DNA from: Malachius bipustulatus
Taxonomy: Eukaryota; Arthropoda; Insecta; Coleoptera; Melyridae
Direction of reading: 5' to 3'
Assembly: GCA_910589415.1 (NCBI GenBank)
Contig: OU342637.1
Location: 37,974,162-38,038,161, forward strand
DNA: 64,000 nucleotides
The first letter of the stretch is position 1. Each line of letters starts with the position of its first letter. The notes beneath the pieces are model-generated. The model made no database searches, was not told where the DNA came from, and saw only the letters and a program-made list of their open reading frames with translations. Both the position numbers and the translations under genes were made by a program. Positions 30,301-42,300 of the stretch are shown here, piece by piece.

Positions 30301-33300
30301 AATTATTTTAGAGTATACAGAGTGTCCCATATGACAGTGGCATATCAAAGTTATGTTTTTTTTAAATGGAATGCTCCTATGTTATTGCATTTTTAGATTG
30401 TCTGAGACGAGAAAATAAGATTGGCTTTTGCAGTTGGTGTTTAAATTCAGAAGTTTTTGAGTTATAAACAAGTGAAAATCGTCATTTTTCAAGTTTTAAC
30501 CTTTTATGTACTATCCTATGGTATAGAAACATTTGTACTTTCTTTGTTTTTTTATTTGGCGACGCGTGGAGAAATCTCAGAATTTTTCAAAATGTTTTAT
30601 CACCCTGTATAAACATTTCATCTACATCATGAAAGTGATGTCTACGCATAAATGAAAGTGCCACACCCCAAAATAACTTTCAGAATTCCCAAGGGATTTC
30701 GGTGTTGTTTCGGCATGTCAGCATCAGCAGCCCTATTCTTTATTTTTCTGCTTTATTGGATCTCAAGAAAACTGTCCACAAATTTTCTACAGGGTGATAT
30801 GTGAAAGCGTGTAGAATCACTGCACAGTTTTCGTACCTTAGTTTTCCAAATAATTTTTTTTTTAAGTTTTCAGATTTTCAATTTAACACCTGTATTTACG
30901 ACGTGGTCTCAAAAAGTCAACTGTTAGCTCTTGAAGTACATAACTTTTTCCCTCAACAACCGATTGTGGAAATTTTAGCCTCATATTGAAGCTAAAATTT
31001 CAGGTAAAAACATCTAGGGTAAAAAAATTTCTAGTAAAAAAAAATTTACCTAGAAAAACATTAAAAACAAACAATTGCATAAAAAATTACTAAAATTTAA
31101 ATTTCTTCTGGAAACAGATTTTGGGAGGATGATAATCCTCTTCAAACTAGCTTTTATTGTGAAAAGAAAAAAAAATGTTCGTGAAATAGGTAATGTAAAT
31201 GTTTTAGAAGAAAATAAATTTAATGTAAAAGTTCTATTTTCCCTAGAGAATATTGACAAATCATTCGCAAAAAGAGCTGATAAAAAAAAATAATTTGACA
31301 GCCACTTTTTTTGATTACCCCTTCGAGTGGTCGTATCTCAACAGGAGAGGGGCGAATGATTTATTATTCGCGAATTGATATATTTAATTTGAAAGACCTG
31401 CTTTTTTCAACACACTTATTTATTTACACCCTGTAACAGTACCGGCATGGATTCCTCATTGAGAAACAGTCGCTTTATTTAAACCAGGAATATGGCCAAA
31501 TTTTATTGTCTTTAGCCATTTGAAAATGTGACAAAAAATTTACATGCAAAAGACGTGTCGTCTCTATTCTGACTTGGATTTACTTATAACAGTGCCTACA
31601 GGGATATTGATTGCTGAAAGAACTATAATGAAAACACTACATTTAATGCACCTAAAACTTCAACTGTATATGTATAACATTCCCATTATATTTTCTCAGA
31701 CAATCTAAAAATGCTATAATATACCTACAGGATGTCCCATTTTACTGTGCCGTTACATTAACGTCGCGACCCTGCAAAGCGACGCCATAATATAAAGAAA
31801 ATATTATTCATTTAGGAATTATTCAACTATTAAAATATTAAAATCCAAGTAGATAAATCGGCAACAACAAGATTTTTTTACAACAAGGTTTTTTATGTTG
31901 GTATCAGTTGTGGTTTACAGAAAGTCCCTCTAGGAAGGAACGAAAACAAGACACAATTCAGCGAGAAATATTAAAATATTAAATTCAAGCAAATAAATGG
32001 GAAGCCGAGAGGAAAACAAAATAAGAAGTTGTTATTGTTCCAGGTAATTCAAGTCGGTCTCTGGGGGCCAAACAACAAAAAAAATGATTTTTTCAAAAAA
32101 AAAAATTCCAAATTACAATACAGGATCATAACGGCCATAATTTAAAATTATTTTGCAAAATGCAGAGTGTCCCATATAAAAGGGACATATTAAAGTTATG
32201 TTTTTCTTTTTAAATGAATGCTCTTATGTTATTGAATTTTTATATTATCTGAGAAGAAATTTTTTACAGTTTGTGTTTAATCGATAAGTTTGTGAGTTAT
32301 AAATAAGTGAAAATCGCATTTTTTGAAGTTGAAGACAGTGTACAACAAAAATAGCCCAAGATAGAGAAAACATGCATACATGTCCCTATTTCCATTTTTT
32401 TGTACTATCCTATGATGTAGATGAAATGTTTCTACAGGTGTAACGTTTACCCCCCGGGCCTCATGGTCTGTTGCCAAAAGCAACTGTGATCGTCTATTTA
32501 CCCCTAATATGACCGCTGTGATTTCTTTCGTTGTGTTTACCATAGTCACCCTTGCTCGTTGATTGAGGTATGCCAGAATTAGTATGGCCGAAACGGATGG
32601 CGCCGAATAACCTACTGTGTCTCATTGTCACCTGGATTTTCTTCTTTCTCTGCTGATTTGGATTTCCTCTACAGAAAGGCAGGGAAATTAACTGAGACTT
32701 GTTGTTAACTGTGAACTTCCTGTCAGATGTCTAAAAGCGAATGATGAGCGAGAGAATTCGTTTGCAAGAGCGTAAAATGGTGAAGGGCGAGAGGAGCTGT
32801 GATTTTGCATAGAGTATAAAAAAAATGGAAAGCGAGGATGGATCCCTTTCATACATATTTCACACTCCAATCCATTTCGGATTCCACTCTTTTGCACTCC
32901 TGTGCTTTCTTATTATTTCGTTTTGCTTATTTTCCTTTACCTAGTTTCTTTGATTTCATTTCAAGCATCAGCTTGAATTAATTAAAGACAACAACCATGT
33001 TGGTTACAGATGACCCGGGATTGATGCAGGAATATCTGTCTGTTTACCTATTCAATATTTTCCTTCCTTTCATTTCCTTTTTCTAGTTTCTTTGATTTCA
33101 TTTCCTGCAACAGCTCGAATTAATTAAAGAATACAATCATTTTGGTTACAGATGACCCGGGATATGGCGGGAATATCTGTGTGTTTACGTCGTATAATTT
33201 AAAGGGACAGGTTCTTTTTTTCTATTTGTTGGATCCTACATCTGCACTAAATAAACTCGGACTCTTTTATAAATCGGATTATTTGTTTATTTTCTTCGTT

Positions 33301-36300
33301 GTCAATTCCCTAACGTGGATTATTTCTCATAATGGGCCGTTTTGTTTATTCACAGGTTATTTATTCCTGACCTGGGTTTATTTTCCTATTTTCCTCCTAG
33401 CTCTATCTCGATTTCCTATTCAGTGAATTTGTAATTTGTGAAATATTTCTCTTTCCACCTAACTTTTCTATTTATTGACGTGATTGCGTAGGTACCTATT
33501 ATTACTAGTGATGCCGCCTATTTCTTTGCTGATTATTTTGCCTGATTTAAAATGGGGCCTGCACACGTGAATGTTGCGAAACGGTTTGATCATTTATTTA
33601 TGTGGATTTTGTTTCGAAGAGAGATTTGTGCTAGCTGATTGTGTTACTAGTTTAAACTGGGAATTTGCGTTCGTGAATGTTATGAATCGATCTGGTAATT
33701 TCGGTTGTTGGAAATGTGTTTGAAATGAGATCTGCCGTAACTAATTTGTCAAGGGATTTTCCTGGTTTTTCTTTAGGAAGGAAATTCAGCTGGAGTTCAC
33801 AGGGGCCGTCGCTGGCTGAATTAGGGGTTAAGTATTGTGATTAGAAGTTTGTTCGGGTGCTATTTTACCCTAACTAAATTGGCAATTGAAATTCTCAGGT
33901 TGATGAAGGAAATTCAGCTGGAGTTCACACAGAGGCCGTCTCTGGCTGAATTAGTGGTTAAAGAAGGAGTCGTTATCTGGAGTTCACACAGAGGCTATCT
34001 CTGGACAACGACTCAAGGGTTAAGGAGTCAGATTCGACCTGCTTGGAAGCTGACCTTCATCTGTTCTTCGGCGATCAAGAGTTGTGCTTTTATAGGCGCA
34101 CTGGCCCGCTTTCTAAACACAACAAGCAACAATGCACCTTATTGGCACTGTCCTATACCGTGATTTCGTTTGTTTATTTCTTATCATATCTCACTTATCG
34201 TGAGACTTAGCAAGTTGAGATTGCGGCTACCTTACTAAATAATCCTGAACTTCAACTACCTAAAACTTCTATCAAATCGGCCGATGCGTTCTTGTACTTC
34301 CTATTGTATCTACCTACTATAATTACACCGGCTTACGTTTCATTTCGTGTTTTCACCTACTTGCTGCTTAGGGATCGTGATGAATTTTTGGCTACTGTCG
34401 TTTATTTCTTTGCTTTACTGATTGCCTGATTCTCGCTATCGTGGGTGGAATACCTAGCGTTTTACTATTGTCTTAGCATGGAGCTATTGTCTATTTCGTG
34501 CCGCGTAACTTTCCTTCCGGCCGCCTCGACGTCGTTCTATTATTTCAATCGGTCAGAAGGCGCTTTTATAAAGACATTCCTTAACATCTGGTGAGTTCCT
34601 ACCATCGCTTTGCCATTCCTTTCGATGTTTTTAAGATGCTGGAATCTACCAGCGCGAGAGCTTTTATTTTATGAATATTTAATGTGAAGGCAGGAAGCGT
34701 TTCTTTGCCGCAATGGCGCGTAACTGCGTTTTAATTTCTTAACAATTTTACCTTTAGGTAATTACGTACTTATTCTTGCACTATTTGCTTTTTCGGTTTT
34801 GTGTTGGATTTAACAAGGGAGATGGAAATAAATTCCTTATCATCCTACCTAGGTGCGATCCATTTCACAGGGTAATAAAAATCTGAGATTTCTCAACTCG
34901 TCGCTAAATAAAAGAACCAAAGATAGTACAAATGTTTCAGTACCATAGGATAAGTAGGTACATAAAAAGTTAAAATAGGGATATGTATGCCGTATTTCTC
35001 TATCTTACACAGTTTTAAGTGTACAGGGCCTTGCACTAGTTGCACTTAATTGTGATTTTCACTTGTTTGTAATAACTCACAAGCTTTTCAATTTAAATAG
35101 CAATAATTGTGAAAACGTATCTTATTTTTTCTTCTCAGACAATCTAAAAATGCAATAACATAGGAGCATTCCATTAAAAAAAAACATAACTTTGATATGC
35201 CACTCTCATAATATGAGAGACTCTGAATAGTCCAAAATAATTTTAAATTATAGACATTGTGATCCTGTACTTACTTGAATTTGCAAAAAAAAAAAAAATT
35301 GAAAAAATCCTTCGTTTGACCCACAGAGACTGACTCTAATGAGCTGACACCTCTGGATAGGTATATAAGAATAAGAATATGATGAGAATAGTTGAAATTA
35401 TGATTGCATATTCTTGCATATACATTTTTGTGCACTTTTACACATTTACTTAAGCTCACAATAAAATAATTTCCTTTCTATAAAGCATTATGGACTTACA
35501 TTTGAACTGTTCATCTTTTAGAGCTTCTATTTTACGTCGTTGCATACGTTTAGGGGAATCACAACGGGCTCCTGATGTTTCTATAGGGTTGCGGTGAAGA
35601 TACTCAGCTAACCATTTCAAGTTGCAGTCGCAGATGAACGGGTTACGGCCAAGGTGACTTATGTACAGAAAAACAAAGAAAAAAATTATGTCATTGTTTT
35701 GTCAGTTAATTATATCATTGCCAGATGGAGATAATTGATTACGTAATTTTTATAGTTTTAATACTTACAGAGTCTGTATACTTCTTAGCGAGTCAAAGCT
35801 ACCATTGGCTAGAGATTGTATCTTGTTATCATACAAAGATCTGTAATCATAGTAAAATGCATTTGACAATTCCAAATGAAGTTTAAAGAACTTACAGGAG
35901 ACTTAAATTATGTAAGTCGCTAAAAGTATCTTTCCTTATACAGGATATTTCATTTGCATTTAATAACCTGAAAAACATATTTCTTTAATAGAATACAGGT
36001 AAGATGATGTCAAAAACTTACAAAAGTTGCAGCGAAACTAGCCCTTTGAACACACCTGCAGGAAGATCACGTATTTTATTTCCATACAAGATCCTAAAAT
36101 AGAAAATAAAGTTAAGCCATAAGATACCATTTATTTGTAAAATTTGTAATTAAAGTAAAACATTTACTCACAAAGATGTTAGGGCCTTCAAGCTCTGAAA
36201 GGAGTCAGGGGCGATTTTTGATATTTTGTTATTACTTAGATCTCTGTAACATAAAATAAAAATTCACAACAAAAATATAAAAATGGAGTTGTTCTTATCA

Positions 36301-39300
36301 TAAATATTAAATAACAATAAATGATTATACAAATCAGGAGTAATTCTGAAGACCAACTTACATTCTTCTAAGTCTCTTGTGTGCAGCAAAAGCTTTTGGA
36401 GGTATTTCTACAATTTCGTTCTGCTCCAGTCGTCTAAAATGATAGATAGACACACAATAATAAAGCAATTATTGTTATTGTAAATTAACAAAAACTTACA
36501 ATTCAGTAGTTCCTTCAGGTAAATGTTCAGGTACTTTCACCAGAGCTTTCTCGCGACAGTCCACAATACCATCAGCACAACGACAAGGATGAGGACACAC
36601 AGGTTCCACAATACACTCCCCTCCCAGACCTCGTTCAGTCAAACCTGGGCAAAAACATCACATTTTTACTACAGCACCATCAAGCTTACTGAGTCATGTA
36701 AAATATACCGACTTCTATCTACAACTTTTTCAATAACCAAAGAAAACTAGTCATTGAGCGTTTACATCGGGTAAAGTTTCAGAATTAGGGTTCAAGCAAC
36801 AGACTAAAGTATTTCCTTCTCAAACAAAATGGGTGGAAAGGAGTAACCGACGGGTGATTTTGCATTGAGTTCCCAAAGAAGTGGAGAATCGAAGGGGCTA
36901 ATAAAATGATGCTGGATGACTTTGATTAAGCTTATATAAAGACACATAGAGCTAGAACCAATATAAGGGCCACCATAGGGCGGGATATCCTAAACTATCA
37001 AAGATACAAGTTCGGTTAAATTGAAGAAAGTAGTTAACTATTTTTATATGATGGTCTTCCAGGATCTGAATTGAAATCAAAAATATCTACAGGTTTTCCA
37101 AAAGATCGGGTAAAAACTAAAAATTACTCTTTCCAAAAACCCATAAAATATTTTCTTGATGCAAGTAAATTGAATCTGGCGATCTGTGGTGCTATTAACA
37201 CCACACCGTCGGCGGCTATGGAGATCCTACTGGACTTACCACCTCTCCATATTTATTTGGAGAGAGAGGTCAGATGAACTACATATGGAATGATACAGAA
37301 CTTGGTTGGGAGGAACTGGATTACATAGAAAGTCACAGTCTACTGGGATGCCCTCGGACATAATGCCTAAGATCATCATGAACCGCTCTGCTTATAAGGT
37401 CCTTCTCTCAGGAAAAGACGAATGGAAGGATAACAGAAATGAACTCCTGACAGCAGATTTCAGTTAGTTCACCGATAGATCAAAGACATCCACAGGAACT
37501 GGAGCTGGGATGTGTAGTGCTGACTCGAAGAAGAGAGTCTTCTCGAACCTGGGCTTTCAGGCAACCACTTTCCAGGTCGAAATGCCATAGAGCTCTGTGC
37601 GCAATTGTGGACAAACGCAGCTCTGTAGCATAAAGATGCACTGCCGACGCAGATCGATAAAGATATTTTCAGACCACCAAGCAGCTCTAAAAGCCCTCAC
37701 CTCCAGCTACTGCAAGTCCAAGTTGGTCTGGAACTGTCAACTAACCTTGAATGCTCTAGCAAACAGCAACGAAGTAACTCTGATCTGGATTAAGGGCCAT
37801 GCTGGATTTGGATAGAACGAACTTGCCGACTCTCTGGCTAGAAAAGGTGCCGAATCCGAAGTTATCGGACCAGAACTAGCATTTGAGAGGGACTGAGAGG
37901 GAAGTCCTCCAGACCTGACCTGACCTGGAAAGATTTACGAAGATTGGACCATTCGAAGACCTTTACACAGGTACTTCGAAAAAAGGACCAAAGAACTATA
38001 GGAGTTGAACAGGAAAGAACTGGAAGCCCTGTACGATTACGTTGAATACTGAACGATTATTCATAGGGAAATTATTGTTAGGCTCTTATTTCAAAACCTT
38101 AGATACCTATTTTCTTGTTGATATTGTTGCAAACAATCCCATTGTAACAAATTACCATAGAAACTATCAATTGCAATTCGCCTATGTATAGAGTCTCAGT
38201 TCACACGGTATCCTGGGCACTGAAAGCTGAATCGTCATTTTCACAGGATGGGTTTAGCGATCAGCGCTCAATGCCGCCTGTGCTTGGAGGATCACGAAAC
38301 AGCAACATCCTATGTGAGTGTCCTGCTTAGGGAAAGACCAGATTACAAACCTTTGGGAGAGACTTTCTCACACCGGAGGACCTGGCAACAGTCAAGATGT
38401 CAAGACATCCTTAAAGAGGCTGACCTGAAGGGGTTAATGTAGCACTAGCCCGGCTAGATGTCAGCCACAATAAACCTATAGTCGCAGTGGAGGTGTCACG
38501 ATAGCCCACTCACGGGGAATCTAAATAAAAGTCTAATGCCCGGTTGTTCAAATCTCCAATTAATCAGTAATTACAAAATTATCAATTATTGCTAATCATA
38601 GATTATTGATAGATTGGGTTGCACCGAGACAAATGATAACTGATTAATCTCTAATTTCATGATCAGAGATTAATCAGCGATCAATGAATGCGAATCTGGC
38701 AACATGGCAATAAATTACTATATCTCATTTAATAACTAGGAGGAGTAAACTGCAAAGTATCATTTACACCACTAAAAGTCACCAGATTAAATCACCAGAT
38801 TTTTTTTGGCGGCAAATTTGAATTGAAACAATAATAATTATTAATAAGGAAGATATACACCGTTCACTTATTATAAAAGAATTGGGTTATGGTGTAGGGT
38901 GATAGAAATCACTGGGTATAACCGCTGTCAATCATTGGTTGGAGTTTGGTTATGTCTCTTTTTTATGAGGTTGAAGTTTTATATGGCAAGGAACAGGACA
39001 TAGTTGCCAGATGGATTTTTGATATTTTTGGTATTCTTATTATATTTATATTTGCATCTTTGGGGGCTTTTTATTTTGAATCATTTAGTCACATATATTG
39101 CAATCTTTATAACTAGAACGCAATGTCGCTGGATCTAAGATCTTAAAATCTTAAGCTTTTCATAAGAGTTTGAGAAAAAGGTTATCATGTAATTTTGCCA
39201 AGTTAGGAAAATACACAAATGTACTTTTTGAATATAAAATAAAAAACTTGAATCAATTATATTAATTTACTTTTAATAAATACATAGCAGGTAATTAAAA

Positions 39301-42300
39301 TATATCGGTGCGTTTATTAAATTATTAAAATATAGGTACGTAAATGAAAAATATTTTTCGTCAATTCGTCGGTTATTCGGTATCGTAGTAGTGTGTCGGA
39401 AACCAGCCAAAGATTCTGGACTTCTGGCTTCTGGCCCAAAATTATCCCCCATTATCAATAACCGCTACTGCATCCTGCTTAGAATCAGAATCATCTTCAG
39501 CGCTCTGATTTTAATAAGATTTTCACCATGTCCATTTGTTTCGTCCAGTCCTCCGAAATAAGTTTTTCACAATGATTATATTAATTTTGTCACATGTCAG
39601 GTGTACTTACATTTTGAAAGCTCTTCAAGACATATGTGGGCTGCCCAAAGGGTGTAATATCAAATTTATTGTCTTGTCTAATAATAGGTATACTTGCTAA
39701 TGCCACGGTCTGACTACTATAAGAGACAGTAATTACCAGCAATTTACACATACTCAATACTTACATTCCAAATATATTTCACCTTCTGAATGACTTAAAT
39801 TTTTGCTCAAGTTTGCACTTTCTGGATCTTAATCATTGAAATGCTTTCTTAATGCGGATTTATTCATCTTATTAGAGATATTATTTTCGTCATTTTGCTG
39901 TTTTGAAATTTAAAATGTCAAAAATTTAATAATTTTATTTGTCAGTTTGAGAAAAATTGATCAGAGTAAAAAATCATCCTAGATAGATATCCTAGTACTA
40001 AAACTTCAATTTGACAACATGGCTGTTAATCAGCTGAGACACTTTGAGTGATTTGACAAATGTCAGTCTATACTTAACCTTTAATATCTCGATCAGCTGA
40101 TATTGTCAATCGAGATCTAGGGAGTTTTCATTTTTGCAAACCTAAAAACAAAAGTTCATGGCCACCTAGTTCTTTTTTAATATGTGAACGGTGTATAGGA
40201 CTTGTTTTCGGTGTAGGAAGTCTACTTTTCAGGAGAGACTCTAGAGCAGTATCACAAATCATTGTGATTTGCATAATATATCAGTATTATAGTGCTGAAT
40301 GATTTTCTGAATATAAATAGAATGAAATTGAATAATTTATAGATATTTCGAAGAATATCAAGGATAATAATTATTAACATTCATATTAAATTGATTGAAA
40401 GTACTTTATTTTAGGCAATACTTATGTGACAAATTTAATGTAACATATAAATAATATATTTTATGTATGTATTATATGACACATAACATCGTAGATAAAG
40501 TTTTTATTTTACATTTAATAATATATAATTTGTGAATAAGTCAATTTTTTCAAACGGTATTATAAACAGCATTTTTCAGTTTTTGTAGGACCAGATTCAA
40601 AGTGTGTTGTTGAAACTAACTTTATCACATACAGCAGTCCCTGTTTGGTCTAAATCCGCACCTTGTTCGATTGGAATATGTTCTTCAATTATTGGTGAAG
40701 TACGCATATCGTATGTGTACGTTTTTCCAAAATCTTGTAGGTGACACTCTTTTCTTCCCGTTTCTTTGGAGGAGACATCCTCTCACTTGTACTTGATGTA
40801 GGATTATCCATAATGGCACTTGAAACCGTTTGCAGGATGAAAATGGAAAGCCAAAAATAATTTCAAAATTCTGAAAAGGATGTCTGTTCTCTAAAAAGAA
40901 CTGAATGGGCTTCAAAAAGAACTTATTTGGTTTTGAAATAACTTTTAAAGAACTTATTTAGAACAACTTATAGGGTTTTGGAAATAACTGATTATAAAAC
41001 TGATGTGTCACATTCGACGCTGACATTGTAAACAATAATGACACAACAATAAAAAAACAAGCGTATATGTAGTGTTGAGCGTTGCATAGATTCAATTTCC
41101 TGTACAAGTTTTGCTGGGTGTAATTTTGCCTATGAATTGACCAATGAGAAGCATCTTTTTTTGGCGGTTTATTTAAATTTACTCCTCCTAGTTATTAAAT
41201 AAGGTATAGTTCTTCTGTGTCGTTTTACAATAAAAATGGATATTGCTAAAACTAACAATACTAACATTACATTATACATTAATGTCATTAAAAATAAAAA
41301 ATAATATTGATTATTTGTATGGCATTGTATTGAAAACTGAAATTGAATTTTATTGTTTTACGTAGGTATATTGTGCAATTATTATATTACAATATAATAT
41401 GTAAATTATGATATATTTAAATAGGTTTGATAAGGTATCCTGTTTGTCTCTATAGGTCATTTATTCCCTATGAAATAACTTATTTTATTTAACCATTAAT
41501 TGGAATCTTTTAAAGGCAAATTTGAAATACACAATTTTTGGCAGTACCTAATAATTATGGAGAAGAAACGGAGCAATTTCTCAGAGCAAAAGAAGCAAAG
41601 ATTTTTTTGAATTGTTGGAAAGTAAGTGAAATTGCCATCTAATAAGCTTCTGACATCTCACAAGATTTTGCCTTTTCATTCTGGTTCCACTTTCCAATTT
41701 CCTTTTTTCCATTACCTATGTCTTTCCTTTCCTTCCAGATACGTTGAAATATGTACTGATTCCAAATCAAGTACGTGCTAATAATACGTGCTAATAATAA
41801 CAATTATCACTTTGGTGATGAGAGAAGACAGATGTCACAGTGAGGGGTGTGGGAGAATTAATAAAGTATAATAAGAAAAATCACATTCAAACAGCCCCAA
41901 ATAAAGGGAAATAGTTGATGTACCAATATATACTTACCTAAATACTACAAGAGTTGGAAGGATCGACCGTATAAGTTGTGGATTGCTTTGAGAAGCATCC
42001 GTCAAGTAAATATTAATCTCACGGGGAGGTGTGTGTGTATGTCCTTCTAGGCAGATAACGCCACACTCTCAACCCCGTCCGAAGGACATCGGTACCTGGG
42101 TCAAGGTCAGTTTGCCCATTTCCTTACTAGTTAAGATTACCAGGGATCCAGATTAGCAGAACAGAACTCTGGTCCAGGTTTTATTATTTAAATAACTGTT
42201 ATTTATTGTTCGACTGTTCCACTAACTACCTCTGTTAAAAAGAGTGTCGTATTTCTTTATGGACTCCCTATCGGAGATTTAGGTGTTAAGTAATCCATTG

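Larger units (their letters stand above)
32439..34866. mobile_element. insertion of unknown class with hairpin modules
   Basis: Flanked by ACAGG direct repeats (32434-32438 and 34867-34871), which together restore the target seen in the intact element at 43747. The 5' part (32439-33008) begins TGTAAC and ends GTTACA, has a TATA-like box (AGTATAAAAA near 32812) and could be an LTR, but no matching 3' LTR is seen. A 142-bp tandem duplication lies at about 32941-33224. Three hairpin modules lie at 33779-34019. There is no long coding frame. Confidence 0.55.
32038..35355. repeat. inverted-repeat element 5, split by a 2.4-kb insertion
   Basis: Left arm about 32040-32438 and right arm 34867-35350 are complementary (GTCGGTCTCTGGGGGCCAAAC against GTTTGACCCACAGAGACTGAC and onward). 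They match the intact copy at 43747-44625. The break falls within the ACAGGGTGATAA segment at the centre of the family. Confidence 0.75.

Noticed and set aside
32277..33426. Short frames within the 32439 insertion
   Set aside because: No recognisable domains, no consistent frame across the interval and interrupted by the tandem duplication.
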